Source of the DNA: Halovivax gelatinilyticus
Lineage (GTDB): Archaea; Halobacteriota; Halobacteria; Halobacteriales; Natrialbaceae
Reading direction: 5' to 3'
DNA: 64,000 nt
NCBI RefSeq assembly: GCF_024300625.1
Contig: NZ_CP101322.1
Span: 1,377,992 to 1,441,991, forward strand
The translations under genes were made by a program, and so were the position numbers. Below, in pieces: positions 51,888 to 61,440 of this stretch; the first letter of the stretch is position 1; every line of letters begins with the position of its first letter. The notes under the pieces are model-generated. The model worked only from the letters and a program-made list of their open reading frames with translations, made no database searches and was not told the origin of the DNA.

Positions 51888-52548
51888 TCAGCAGGGTTCA
51901 CCTGGTTGACAGCCCGGCGGTCCATCATCGTCGCCATCGTCGTAATATTCATCACTCAACCATCGTACACCTTCCGATTCGGTGCAATTAGATACCGTAT
52001 CAGTCCAATTTTTCGCTGACGTCGAATCCTCACGACAGAACTCGTTTGGCGTGCTGTTTCCAAACCCAGGTTCAACGTATCCGGTGGGCATTGGTGACGT
52101 GCGGTCTCTGGCCCGATACCAGGCTGACTTCACTTCTCCGAAACTGTGGTCAGTTTCTGCGTTCGGAGATTGGCTATCATCGAGTGCTGACTATCTCATC
52201 GACCGTGACGTACTCGTCGACGAACCAGGTGTCGAACGTCTCGGGCGAGTCAGCCACCTCGGTCATTTCAATGTCGAAGGTCGGAACGAGTGCGGGTTGT
52301 TCTTCAAAGCTCAGCCGATAGTACTCGGACTGATCCGCAACCACGAAGGTACCAGACTGTGACGAGATAGCTGTTGGTACCGTCTCATTCGGGTTGAACG
52401 CGTACTCCGGCTCGTTCGACTCCCGGGTTTCGCCTTCCCGATACGTCCGTGCCGCCAGATACCGCGCTCTCGCCACCGCCCGTATCACAGGCTTCGACGC
52501 CTCTCCACCGAACGCGTCGAGCGACATCACATCGTCGTCATCCAGCAT
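51888..52548 (-). pseudogene. Hypothetical gene broken by a frameshift
   Basis: One frame runs from ATG 52548 (MLDDDDVMSLDAFGGEAS) to a TGA at 52177 and ends VDEYVTVDEIVSTR. A second frame, which would start only at GTG 52133, is open further upstream and reads LDDSQSPNAETDHSFGEV directly into KSAWYRARDRTSPMP and on to a stop at 51888 (PPGCQPGEPC). The open stretches meet at about 52177-52190. One extra base near ACTCGAT joins VDEIVST to LDDSQSPN in one frame, which suggests a single-nucleotide deletion. No family is recognised. The C-terminal part has four cysteines. Confidence 0.6.
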
Positions 52549-52620
52549 TCGGGCATCGAGTTTTTCAGCGTTCAGCGTCGGATGAGTATGCCCCGTTTAG
52601 CAGTTGGCGCTAGCAACCCA

Positions 52621-55149
52621 TCACGATTCGTCGCTCAAAAGCGAGCGCGACGAGTTCGTCACCACCAGCGCGCTCGACAGCCCCATCGCGACCGCGGCGA
52701 ACAGCGGGTTGAGCAGGCCGGCGACGGCGATCGGGATGGCGATCGCGTTGTAACAGAAGGCCCAGCCGATGTTCTGTTTCACGCGGCGACCGGCCGCGGT
52801 CGAGACGTCGAAGACCGTCTCCAGGTTCGCGATGTCGTCGTCGACGATCGCGACGTCGGCGGCGTCGGCGGCCAGGGCGGTGCCGCCGCCGAGGGCGATG
52901 CCGAGGTCGGCGCTCGCCAGCGCGGGCGCGTCGTTCGTCCCGTCGCCGACCATGGCCGTCCGTCCGCGCGATCGTAACCGGCGAACCGTCTCGGCTTTCC
53001 CCTCCGGCGGGACGCCGGCGAACACCCGCGAAACGCCGTCGTGGTCCCGGAAGAAGGCGGCCGCTCGCTCGTCGTCGCCGGTGAGCACGACCACCTCGAC
53101 GCCGCGGTCGGCGAGGCCGGCGATCGTCTCGTCCCAGCCCTCGCGAGGTTCGTCGCCGACGACCACGACGCCCTCGGCGGTTCCGTCGCGGCCGACGAGC
53201 ACCGGGAGCCGACCGAACGCGCGTTCGGAGTCGACGGCCTCGGCGAGGTCGTCCGATACTGACCAGCCCCGTTCGGCGAAGAGGTCCGGGTGACCGACGA
53301 GGACCTGCTCGCCGTCGACGGTGCCGCCCACGCCCGTCGCGTACGAGCGGAAGTCGGTGACCCGGGCGTCCTCGGCGGCGTCCGTTCCGGTGTCCTGCTC
53401 GCCCTCCTCGCGGGCGACCGGCTTCGAGACGCCGCCGTCGGTCGCCGGATCGGCCGATCGGATCGGGATGCCCGACTCCGTCGTCCGTTCGGAAGCAGCA
53501 GCGTCCGGTTCGTCCGGCTCCGGGCCGAACGCCGCGGCGATGGCGCCGGCGACCGGGTGCGCCGAGCGCTGTTCTAACGCGGCGGCCCGTTCGAACAACT
53601 CGGTCGGGCCGTCGGCGTCCAGGACCTCCATCTCGCCGGTGGTGAGCGTGCCCGTCTTGTCGAAGACGACGACGTCCACGTCGCGGATGCGCTCGAAGAC
53701 GGTCTCGTCGAAGACGACGATTCCGCGGTCGAGGGCTTCCCGAACGCTCGTCGCGACCGCGAGCGGCGTCGCCAGGCCGAGCGCGCAGGGACAGGAGACG
53801 ATGAGGACGGTGAGGCCGATCAACATCGCCGTCGCGACCGACGCGCCGGTGAGGAGGTAGATCGCAGCGACGACGAGGGCGACGACGGCCACGAGCGGGA
53901 CGAAGATCGTCGCGAGGCGATCGGCGAGCTTCTGAATACCGCTCTGGGAACTCTGGAGGTCCCAGACGAGGTCGGCGATGCGGTCGACGCTGCTTCCCGG
54001 ATCGTCGTCGACGGCGACGACGAGCGAGCCGTCGGTCAGCACCGAGCCGCCGACTACCGTGTCGTCGACTCGTTTCCCGACCGGGAGCGACTCGCCGGTG
54101 ATCACCGCCTCGTCGACCGCGCCTTCCCCCTCGACGACGGTGCCGTCGACCGGTATCCTCTCGCCCCCGCGGACGAGTAACCGATCGCCGGATTCGAGAT
54201 CGGCCACGTCGACTGCGGTCGTCGAGCCGTCGGGTTCGTACCGGGTCGCCTCGCGGACCTGGGCGGCCGAGAGGTCGGCGAGCGTCTCGGTCGCGCGACG
54301 CTTGATCCTGCCCTCGTAGTAGCCGCCGACCGTGACGACGAGGACGATCGCGACGGTGACGTCGTAGTAGACGTCGACCTGGCCGTTGGCGACGGCGAGC
54401 GTGCTGTAGACGTACGCCGCCCCCGCCGCGAGCGTCACCAGCAGGTCCATGTTCGGATTTCTGGTCTTTACGCTGACGTAGGCGCCCCGGATGATCGGCG
54501 CGCCGGTGACGAAGAAGACGACGCTCGTCAGCGCGAACAGGACGAAGAAGAAGGGCACCGAGACGTCGCTGGTCACCATCTCGACCAGGAATTCGTGGGT
54601 CGCGTCGTCGTAGTACGGCGGCTGGACGTGCAGCGGGTAGATGAGCAGGGCGTACTGCATCATCACGACCATCCCGAAGAGGACGCCGACGATGAGTCGC
54701 GCCTCGTTCTGATCTTTCGCCCGGCGGCTGGCGAGGGAGTCCTCTCGTGGGTACGCCGAGTAGCCGAGTCCGGAGAGTACGTCGAGAAGGGCATCCTCGT
54801 CCGTTTTTTCGGGGTCGTAGTCGATCCGAACCGTCTCCGAGACGTAGCTCGCGGCCACGTCGTGGACGCCGTCGGCGTCGCCCCCGACCCGTTCGATGAA
54901 CACTTCGCAGGTCGAACAGTGCATGCCCTCGACCTGGACGAACGCGCGCTCGCTTCCTTCCGGGACGTCGACCGGTTCTTCGGGATCTGAGTCCGTTCCG
55001 TCGGCGGCGTCGAAGCCCGCCGCTGAGACGTCGTCCAGCGTCTCGGCGACGTGCAGACAGCCCGTACAGCAGTAGCGGTCGCCGGCGTCTCCCTCGACCG
55101 CCGTCGACTCAATCGGCAGGTCACACAGCGTGCAGACGGACTCGCTCAC
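52621..55149 (-). CDS. copA: Copper-translocating P-type ATPase
   Basis: An 842-residue P1B-type ATPase. An N-terminal cysteine-rich metal site (CTLCDLPIES...YCCTGCLHVAE, like a small YHS or TRASH module) is followed by an HMA domain with VEGMHCSTCEVFIERVGG (Cys near residues 75-80). The membrane CPC motif is VSCPCALGLATP near 451, the phosphorylated Asp is in FDKTGTLTTGEM, and the hinge is VGDGTNDAPALASADLGIALGGG. The GTG start at 55149 is preceded by gaggtg at a suitable distance, a plausible ribosome-binding site. It exports copper (or silver) and protects against metal stress. It is flanked upstream by hisB on the same strand. Confidence 0.95.
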   Translation of the reverse strand: MSESVCTLCDLPIESTAVEGDAGDRYCCTGCLHVAETLDDVSAAGFDAADGTDSDPEEPVDVPEGSERAFVQVEGMHCSTCEVFIERVGGDADGVHDVAASYVSETVRIDYDPEKTDEDALLDVLSGLGYSAYPREDSLASRRAKDQNEARLIVGVLFGMVVMMQYALLIYPLHVQPPYYDDATHEFLVEMVTSDVSVPFFFVLFALTSVVFFVTGAPIIRGAYVSVKTRNPNMDLLVTLAAGAAYVYSTLAVANGQVDVYYDVTVAIVLVVTVGGYYEGRIKRRATETLADLSAAQVREATRYEPDGSTTAVDVADLESGDRLLVRGGERIPVDGTVVEGEGAVDEAVITGESLPVGKRVDDTVVGGSVLTDGSLVVAVDDDPGSSVDRIADLVWDLQSSQSGIQKLADRLATIFVPLVAVVALVVAAIYLLTGASVATAMLIGLTVLIVSCPCALGLATPLAVATSVREALDRGIVVFDETVFERIRDVDVVVFDKTGTLTTGEMEVLDADGPTELFERAAALEQRSAHPVAGAIAAAFGPEPDEPDAAASERTTESGIPIRSADPATDGGVSKPVAREEGEQDTGTDAAEDARVTDFRSYATGVGGTVDGEQVLVGHPDLFAERGWSVSDDLAEAVDSERAFGRLPVLVGRDGTAEGVVVVGDEPREGWDETIAGLADRGVEVVVLTGDDERAAAFFRDHDGVSRVFAGVPPEGKAETVRRLRSRGRTAMVGDGTNDAPALASADLGIALGGGTALAADAADVAIVDDDIANLETVFDVSTAAGRRVKQNIGWAFCYNAIAIPIAVAGLLNPLFAAVAMGLSSALVVTNSSRSLLSDES

Positions 55150-55154
55150 GGCAA

Positions 55155-55160
55155 TTCACC
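55155..55160 (-). promoter_or_regulatory. Shine-Dalgarno-like site of copA
   Basis: On the minus strand gaggtg sits about 6 nt before the GTG start of copA. SD sequences are uncommon in this window, where most genes appear leaderless, so this one supports the GTG as start. Confidence 0.5.
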
Positions 55161-55322
55161 TCGATCGTCGTCTCGACCGGCCGGAGCAGTGTGAGCGGCC
55201 ACGCTCCGGGCGTTGAGTTCGCGCGGGCCGCCGAGACGACCGTGCATGGAGAGTGCTCGGTGTTCGACGGGAAAAACGGTTTCGCGGTGGATTTTGGTGT
55301 GCGATCGGTTCGAGCCGATAGA

Positions 55323-55913
55323 TCACAGGTCGCCTTTCGTACTCGGCGTCGCCTCGCCCCGGCGTTCGTCGACCCGGGTCGCGTCGTCAATCGTTCGCGC
55401 GGCGGCCTTGAACAGCGCCTCGATCTCGTGGTGGGCGTTCTCGCCCTCGATTTCGGCGTGCATCGTCAGGCCGGCGTTCGTCGCGAACGAGCGCCAGAAG
55501 TGACCCGCCATGTGGCTGGTCAGCTCGCCGACCGATTCCTGGGAGAAGTCGCCCTCGAAGCGAAAGAGCGGGCGGCCGCTGAGGTCGACGACGACGGACG
55601 CGACGGCCTCGTCGAGCGGCACCCGACGGTCGGCGAAGCGGACGATACCCGATTTGTCGCCGAGCGCTTCGTCGAGCGCGGTTCCCAGACAGAGGCCGAC
55701 GTCCTCGACGGTGTGGTGGTCGTCGACGTGGAGATCGCCGTCGCAGGTCACGGAGAGGTCGAAGAGACCGTGGGTCCCGAATGCGGTGAGCATGTGGTCG
55801 AAAAAGCCGATGCCCGTCTCGACGTCGGTCTCGCCGGCTCCGTCGACCGCGAGCGTACACTCGATGGCCGTCTCGGCCGTCTCGCGCGAGACCGTCGCGG
55901 ATCGGTCGCTCAT
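55323..55913 (-). CDS. hisB: Imidazoleglycerol-phosphate dehydratase
   Basis: A 196-residue HisB of the monofunctional type, catalysing dehydration of imidazoleglycerol phosphate to imidazole-acetol phosphate in histidine synthesis. It has [44 protein letters not shown] and a second His-rich motif ([26 protein letters not shown]), with the histidine clusters that bind the metal pair. The start is the ATG at 55913 ([12 protein letters not shown]). hisA is 585 bp away across a small unrelated gene, so the two are not a simple operon. Confidence 0.96.
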   Translation of the reverse strand: MSDRSATVSRETAETAIECTLAVDGAGETDVETGIGFFDHMLTAFGTHGLFDLSVTCDGDLHVDDHHTVEDVGLCLGTALDEALGDKSGIVRFADRRVPLDEAVASVVVDLSGRPLFRFEGDFSQESVGELTSHMAGHFWRSFATNAGLTMHAEIEGENAHHEIEALFKAAARTIDDATRVDERRGEATPSTKGDL

Positions 55914-56214
55914 GTCACGACAACGGCACCGCGAGTACAAGGCGGTTGCGCTCACTGGCTCGTCGCGGCGTTCCGGCTATTCAGACCGATCCAGCCGAGC
56001 CGATTCCGGTCGGAAGTGAAGGTTTTTATAGAGGTTTTCGCCGGACGCATCTTATGGACTCAGAATCGTTTGTAAAACGTCTAAAGATTTCTCCCGGCGT
56101 TTCAAAACGTCGGTAGGTGTCCCCTCACCGGGTGAAATATCGCAAAACAGCGCCAATATTGGTCACATTATATGACGGTATGAATCGCGTGGTTCTATTA
56201 CAGGCTGACCAATC
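55914..56214. other. Non-coding stretch between hisB and a divergent small membrane gene
   Basis: No ORF in this interval has coding character. It holds a TATA-like sequence cattatatgac near 56166-56176 that may serve the gene at 56215, and an AT-rich run (ggtttttatagaggttttcg, about 56021-56042) of unknown role. Nothing else was recognised. Confidence 0.5.
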
Positions 56215-56478
56215 ATGCTGTCAAAATCCTCCCTCCTCACGCCCCGCCCGCTCGCCCGGGTCGGCCGCGACGCCGACGCCGCTCTGAGCGCGCTCGCCCG
56301 CTTACTGAAAGGTCCCCTCCAGTTCGTCTCGTTCTGGGCGGCGATCGGCCTGCCGTTCGCCCACCTGGGCATCCTCGCCCAAGGCCTCGAAAGCGCCAGT
56401 ACCGCCCTGCTATTCGTCAGCCTGCTCGCCCTGAACGCCGTTGCCCTCTACTTCGGCCACGGCTACAAGCAGCACTGA
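56215..56478 (+). CDS. Small membrane protein, 87 residues
   Basis: An 87-residue protein with two hydrophobic helices (LQFVSFWAAIGLPFAHLGILAQGL and ALLFVSLLALNAVALYFG) and a polar N-terminus (LTPRPLARVGRDADAALSALARLL). It lies between the divergent hisB and the convergent hisA. No family is recognised. Coding is supported by the transmembrane pattern and codon bias, not by known homologues. Confidence 0.6.
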   Translation: MLSKSSLLTPRPLARVGRDADAALSALARLLKGPLQFVSFWAAIGLPFAHLGILAQGLESASTALLFVSLLALNAVALYFGHGYKQH

Positions 56479-56497
56479 TCGGCCACGCCGACCGTTT

Positions 56498-57226
56498 TCA
56501 CTCCGCGACGTCCTGTGAATCCGCCAGCGAGAACCGCCCCTCGTAGAGCGCACTCCCCACGACGGTCGCCGCGGCGCCCGCCTCGTAGAGCGCGCGTACG
56601 TCTGCTAGGGTCGCCACGCCGCCGCTCGCGATCACCGGCAGCTCGGTCGCGTCGACGAGTTCGCGGACGGGATCGACGGCGACGCCGTCGAGTCGACCCT
56701 CTACGTCGACGTTCGTAAAGAGGACGGCGCCCGCACCCAGGTCGGCGTAGCGCTCGGCCGCCTCGGCCGGGGCCAGGCCGGTTCCTTGGGTCCAGCCCTC
56801 GACGACGACCTCGCCGCCCTTTGCGTCGAGGCTGACGACGACGGAACCGGGGTGGACCTCGCTTATTTCGGCGACGATTTCGGGCTCCTCGACGGCCGCA
56901 GTCCCGAGGATTACCCGGTCGACGCCGCGGTCGAGTAAGGAGATCGCCGCCTCGGCGGTTCGAATGCCACCGCCGAGCTGGACGGGAACGGAGACGGCGT
57001 CGACGATCGCTTCGATGGCCGCCGCGTTCTCGCGCTCGCCCTCGAACGCTCCGTCCAGATCGACGAGGTGGAGCGACCGCGCGCCCGCGTCGATCCAGCG
57101 CCGGGCTGCTTCGACCGGGTCGCCGTAGCGTTTCTCGGTGCCGCGTTCGCCCTGGACAAGTTGGACGACCTCACCGTCGGCGATGTCGACCGCCGGAATC
57201 ACCTCGAAGGTCGAAAACGAATTCAT
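56498..57226 (-). CDS. hisA: HisA isomerase
   Basis: A 242-residue ProFAR isomerase with the (beta-alpha)8 fold. The N-terminus FEVIPAVDIADGEVVQLVQGE carries the first catalytic Asp, and a second phosphate-binding half is seen at GGIRTAEAAISLLDRGVDRVILGT and ELPVIASGGVATLADV. It converts ProFAR to PRFAR in histidine biosynthesis. No other his gene except hisB is near, consistent with the scattered histidine genes of haloarchaea. Confidence 0.95.
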   Translation of the reverse strand: MNSFSTFEVIPAVDIADGEVVQLVQGERGTEKRYGDPVEAARRWIDAGARSLHLVDLDGAFEGERENAAAIEAIVDAVSVPVQLGGGIRTAEAAISLLDRGVDRVILGTAAVEEPEIVAEISEVHPGSVVVSLDAKGGEVVVEGWTQGTGLAPAEAAERYADLGAGAVLFTNVDVEGRLDGVAVDPVRELVDATELPVIASGGVATLADVRALYEAGAAATVVGSALYEGRFSLADSQDVAE

Positions 57227-57336
57227 ACGAATTTCGAGGATGTCGAACCGAATAATGTCACTGATTACACTCGGTGGATCGTCGGATCGCGCGTCTGTTC
57301 CCGGTTACGACCGCTTACACGAGAGGTAGCCGTTAC

Positions 57337-58782
57337 CTATCGGAGAGCCGCGCCCGGTCGTCCGTCGGTCTGTGGATCGGAGCCGGTGGAGCGCTCTCGA
57401 TGTGCCCACCCGTACCGAAACGCCTCGAGAACTGTTTTGAGGGCCGCCAGTATCGGAACGAGAACCGCAGGCCCCTCGATTAGTACGAGAAACAGCGTGG
57501 TGAGAAAGATCGGCAAGAGACACCGGGTGCTCGTCGCCGACAACGCCGCTCCCACGGATTTTGGCGAGCGATCATCCGCACCCCCATCCGTCGAAGCGCG
57601 AACGAAGAATCCGACGTACGTTCCGACGACGACTACGAGACCGACGATCAGAGAGGGACGGATGACGTCCGGTGGATGAATCGGTGCGAGAGCGAGCGTA
57701 AGGAGTGTCCCGGCGAAAATGAATCCGGAGAAGACGAGGCTTATCGCTCCAAATAGGACGATTCCGACGGCTACCACGAACCACTCGGCGATCGGGTGCG
57801 CGTCAGCGCGGTCTTCGATCGGTATCGCGAGAAACCGAAGGACGATGGTGCCGAGCGCGAGTTCGACCGCGTACAGTACGGCGAGCGTCGCGAGCGACCA
57901 GCCGGCGACGAAAAAGCCGACGATGGGAACGAGATTCACGAGTCCGAACGCGACGAGCAATCGAGGGGAGAACGCCGGAGGGGCGACGCAGTCACTGTGG
58001 AGCAGATCGTCTTCGGACAGTTCGGTGGGGTCGTGGGCGATGTCGCCGTCACCATCGTAGGTCTCCAGCCACTGCAGTTCGCTCCGCTGGTGACGAATTT
58101 CGACGAGGATCTTCAGTACCAAAAATCCGACCAGCACACCAGTAGCCGTCAGCCGGACGGGAACGATCGCGATAGAGAAGATAACAATGAGCGCGAAGAA
58201 CGTCACGTACAGGCCGAAAACGGTGGTGAACACCACTTTCGTACGGCGGACGATTCGATCTTTGACGAGTTCGTGGGACGCGTACGCGGGTGCGCCGCTC
58301 GATACGAACCGCCACCACTCCGACGCGTGGACGAGCAGTAGTCCACCCGCCGCGAGCCCCACCGTCACCGACGAGACCGTATCGAGCGGGCTCGTCTCCC
58401 CGACGGACGCGGCGATACCGAGTCCGAGCGCGAGCGGGATGCCGACGAACCCTGCGATAAACGAGAATTGGAGCGACCACGTGAAGAGGGCCTGGTCGAC
58501 GTTCCAGTAGGTGATACGCACCGGCTGTGGCGTCCACGGGCGGCCGATTCGAATCAATGTGGGAGCGGTCCGACCGCTCGCCTGCGGGTCGATGACGAGG
58601 AGTTTCGCACACACCGCCGCACTGACGAATACTACCTCGAGGACGTAGACTAACACAACTTCGACGAGCGAGACGGTGCCGGCGACGAGACCGACGACCG
58701 GGATCAGGTTGGCGATCGCGATGCCGATCGCCTGTCGCTGACCCCGAACCGTGGCGGACGACAAATCCATGAACGGTTTCAT
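57337..58782 (-). CDS. Membrane protein with an internal duplication (DUF6498-like)
   Basis: A 481-residue protein with about twelve hydrophobic segments in two halves that repeat each other. The first half begins IGIAIANLIPVVGLVAGTVSLVEVVLVYVLE, and the second, after about residue 260, has LVAFGLVNLVPIVGFFVAGWSLATLAVLYAVE, with VFSGFIFAGTLLTLAL matching the later part of half 1. A charged cytoplasmic linker around residue 240-265 (YDGDGDIAHDPTELSEDDLL) joins them. This resembles DUF6498 proteins as I recall them. The function is unknown. Confidence 0.75.
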   Translation of the reverse strand: MKPFMDLSSATVRGQRQAIGIAIANLIPVVGLVAGTVSLVEVVLVYVLEVVFVSAAVCAKLLVIDPQASGRTAPTLIRIGRPWTPQPVRITYWNVDQALFTWSLQFSFIAGFVGIPLALGLGIAASVGETSPLDTVSSVTVGLAAGGLLLVHASEWWRFVSSGAPAYASHELVKDRIVRRTKVVFTTVFGLYVTFFALIVIFSIAIVPVRLTATGVLVGFLVLKILVEIRHQRSELQWLETYDGDGDIAHDPTELSEDDLLHSDCVAPPAFSPRLLVAFGLVNLVPIVGFFVAGWSLATLAVLYAVELALGTIVLRFLAIPIEDRADAHPIAEWFVVAVGIVLFGAISLVFSGFIFAGTLLTLALAPIHPPDVIRPSLIVGLVVVVGTYVGFFVRASTDGGADDRSPKSVGAALSATSTRCLLPIFLTTLFLVLIEGPAVLVPILAALKTVLEAFRYGWAHRERSTGSDPQTDGRPGAALR

Positions 58783-58882
58783 CGGGAGGGTGACGGGAAA
58801 CTGATAAAATTGTGTCGATGGCCGTCGATCGAATCGGCCGGCCCGGACCGATCACATCGAACCCGGCCCCAGAGAGCGGCCG

Positions 58883-59776
58883 TCAGGGACGAACCGTCGA
58901 GTCGACGACATCGAGCCGTTGGTCGAGTTCGACGACGAGTTCCTCCCCGTCGAGCGGGACGCACACCGAAAATCGCCACGGGTCTCGCTCGAGGACGTCC
59001 GTTGTCCGATCGGTCACCGCCCAGCCGAGTTCCCACGCCGGGATCGCCGTGAGGTCGTAGCCGCGGTCGTGGTAGAACGCGATCGCGACGGGTTCGAAGC
59101 ACAGCACCTGCGAGACGGGCGCGTACTGAAAGCCGGTGCAGTCCGTGCAGTGATAGACGGCGTAGGCGTCGAGGTCGCGCGTGTCGTGGTGAGAGGGAAG
59201 CGGTCCGCCGTCATGTACGTCCGGTGAAACCGCCCGCGCACACCACGGACACTGCCCGGCGGTCATCGCGCCGAGGATGGTTCGACTCCGCCGGTGGACG
59301 GCCGGGACGAGGTCCTCGACGCCGCGGTCCGTGAGTCCGTGCGACGGCAGGTAGATGTCGGTGTAGGTCGCGTCGCAGGCCCGACAGCGGACGCGTACGA
59401 GCGTCTCGTACAGCGAGATCTCGATCGGTTCGCCACAGCGGTGACAGTCGGTTCCGACAGACGTGTCGTCGAGCGCCGAGGCCTCCTCGGTGAGCAGGCC
59501 GGCGACGAGCGTTCGATAGAGTACCATCCCCGGCCAGCGGAGCCGGTAACCGTCTGATTCCTTCGCGACGTAGTTGCCGAGCAGCTTCGTCAGGTGATAG
59601 TTGAATCGGCCGGAGTCACGAATATCGACGCGTGCTTGCAACTCGGCGTACGAGAGGTGCGGAATCCCCGTCTCCGGAGAGGCCGTCGCCGCGCCGAGTT
59701 CGCGCACGATCGCGACCCTGGTCTCGTCGGCGAGCAGCGAGAACGCAGTCTCGGCGTCGAGTTCGTCTTCCGTCAT
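58883..59776 (-). CDS. ArsR-type HTH regulator with two zinc-ribbon repeats
   Basis: A 297-residue protein. The N-terminal winged helix (about 5-80) has AFSLLADETRVAIVRELG, LSYAELQARVDIRDSGRFNYHLTKLLGNYV, similar to archaeal ArsR-type HTH. Zinc ribbons follow: CHRCGEPIEISLYETLVRVRCRACDATYTD (about 109-140) and CPWCARAVSPDV...YHCTDC (about 174-215). The C-terminal 80 residues are an unannotated beta-rich domain. The start is the ATG at 59776, eleven bases before the purA stop when read along the transcript. It is probably a metal or small-ligand-responsive repressor, but the target is unknown. Confidence 0.85.
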   Translation of the reverse strand: MTEDELDAETAFSLLADETRVAIVRELGAATASPETGIPHLSYAELQARVDIRDSGRFNYHLTKLLGNYVAKESDGYRLRWPGMVLYRTLVAGLLTEEASALDDTSVGTDCHRCGEPIEISLYETLVRVRCRACDATYTDIYLPSHGLTDRGVEDLVPAVHRRSRTILGAMTAGQCPWCARAVSPDVHDGGPLPSHHDTRDLDAYAVYHCTDCTGFQYAPVSQVLCFEPVAIAFYHDRGYDLTAIPAWELGWAVTDRTTDVLERDPWRFSVCVPLDGEELVVELDQRLDVVDSTVRP

Positions 59777-59786
59777 TCGGTCGGCC

Positions 59787-61205
59787 TCACGTTGGGCGCC
59801 CTTCGGTATCGATCTGTTGACCGGCGAGCGGGTTCCGGCGAACGATCGTTTCGTCGCGACCGGGGCCGACACCGATGGCGACGACGGGTACGTCGAGTTG
59901 ATCCTCGAGGAACGCCACGAACGCGCGGGCGCCGTCCGGAAGCGCGTCGTAGCCCGACTCGGCGATCCGCCCCCAGTCGTCGGCCGACCACGTCTCGACT
60001 GACTCGTAGACCGGCTCACAGCGCTCCCAAGCTGGAATCGTCGACGGCACGTCGGCCACCCGCTCGCCGTCGAGTTCGTAGGCCGTACAGACGCGTATCT
60101 CGTCGAACGCGGCGAGCGTGTCGACGTGGGTGAGCGCGAGTCCGGTGAACCCGTTGACCCTGGCTGCGTGACGGACCATCGGCAGGTCGAGCCAGCCCAT
60201 CCGTCGGGGACGGCCCGTCACGGTGCCGAAGCCGCCGACCAGTTCGCGGACGGTCGCCGCGCGCTCGTCGTCCATCTCCGTGGGCATCGGTCCGTTGCCG
60301 ACCCGCGAGAGGTAGCCCTTGACGACGCCGACGACGTGCCCGTCGGCGACGGCGCGCGGCGAAACGCCCGTCCCGACGATCGCACCACCCGCCGTCGGAT
60401 TCGACGAGGTGACGAACGGGTACGTGCCGAAATCGACGTCGATCTGCGTGCCCTGTGCGCCCTCGAACAGGATCGTCTCCCCGGCGCGGTGGCGCTCGGT
60501 CAGAAACGCCCCGGCGTCGACGATCATCCCCTCGGATTCGAGCCGGTCGCCGAACGTCAAGAGCGAGTCCGTGATCGGGTCCGGATCGAACGCATCGTCG
60601 GTATCGATGGCGGTCGCAGTGCCGCCGTCGTCGGTCGTCTCGGCCTCGCCACGGTTGACGGTCGTCTCGGCGTCGAAGTCCGCCTCTGCGACGCGACGGG
60701 TCCGAGAGACGGCGGCGTCGACCCGCGCCCGGAGGTGCTCCGGCTCGACGAGGTCGCCGACCCGAATCCCGTATCGGCCCGCCTTCGCCTCGTAGGCGGG
60801 CCCGATGCCGTTACCGGTCGTGCCGATCGCCTCTTCGTCGGCGGCGGCCGACTCGGCCGCGCGGTCTGCGAACCGGTGGAACGGAGCGACGACGTGTGCA
60901 CAGGCGGCGACCCGAACGTCCGGATCGAGCCCGCGCTCGCGGAGTCGGTCGACTTCGTCGAACAGCGTGTCGAGGTCGACGACGCAGCCGTTTCCGAGGA
61001 CGCCGACGGCTCCCTGGACCACCCCGCTCGGAATCAACCGGAGTTTGTAGGTATCCTCGCCGTGCGCGACCGTGTGGCCGGCGTTGGCGCCGCCCTGATA
61101 CCGGACGACGACGTCCGCGTCCGCGGCGAGCACGTCGACGAGGCCGCCTTTGCCTTCGTCCCCAAACTGGGAACCGATGATGGTAGCGTTCACGAACGGA
61201 TTCAC
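59787..61205 (-). CDS. purA: Adenylosuccinate synthetase
   Basis: A 472-residue enzyme making adenylosuccinate from IMP, aspartate and GTP on the route to AMP. The glycine-rich loop is GSQFGDEGKGGLVD, with GGANAGHTV, TTGNGIGPAYEAK, EGAQGTQIDVDFGTYPFVTSSNP and TGRPRRMGWLDLP. It starts at GTG 61205 or at the GTG four codons later (61193), which matches the family better. An acidic insertion of roughly 40 residues (about 165-205, ETTVNRGEAETTDDGG...) is absent from bacterial PurA. It precedes the ArsR-type regulator gene by 10 bp. Confidence 0.95.
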   Translation of the reverse strand: MNPFVNATIIGSQFGDEGKGGLVDVLAADADVVVRYQGGANAGHTVAHGEDTYKLRLIPSGVVQGAVGVLGNGCVVDLDTLFDEVDRLRERGLDPDVRVAACAHVVAPFHRFADRAAESAAADEEAIGTTGNGIGPAYEAKAGRYGIRVGDLVEPEHLRARVDAAVSRTRRVAEADFDAETTVNRGEAETTDDGGTATAIDTDDAFDPDPITDSLLTFGDRLESEGMIVDAGAFLTERHRAGETILFEGAQGTQIDVDFGTYPFVTSSNPTAGGAIVGTGVSPRAVADGHVVGVVKGYLSRVGNGPMPTEMDDERAATVRELVGGFGTVTGRPRRMGWLDLPMVRHAARVNGFTGLALTHVDTLAAFDEIRVCTAYELDGERVADVPSTIPAWERCEPVYESVETWSADDWGRIAESGYDALPDGARAFVAFLEDQLDVPVVAIGVGPGRDETIVRRNPLAGQQIDTEGRPT

Positions 61206-61440
61206 GGGAGAACGCTCATTAACCGTTCTGTGAAGCGCGATTCACCCACAGGGTCAGATCAGACACATACGGTGCTCGCCGGACGCGATGTCGACGACGA
61301 ACATGGTTGGTGTCAGAACTCACTAGGCTGTGAAGTTTTTACAAAGCGAAGGATTTACCTCAACGTCTACAGCTAGAATCACGTTAAACCAGTGATTACG
61401 ATTACGTGACACCGCTTCGGTTGTCGGGTTCACTATCGTT
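61206..61440. other. AT-richer non-coding stretch after the purA start
   Basis: This interval marks the drop in GC content that continues to the right end. No ORF above 30 codons looks coding, and no RNA gene or attachment site was recognised. It may include the purA promoter on the minus strand. Confidence 0.4.

Noticed and set aside
55161-55322. Possible small gene between copA and hisB
   Set aside because: The frame in this gap gives arginine-rich, low-conservation residues typical of reverse-strand shadows of GC-rich DNA, and no promoter is seen.
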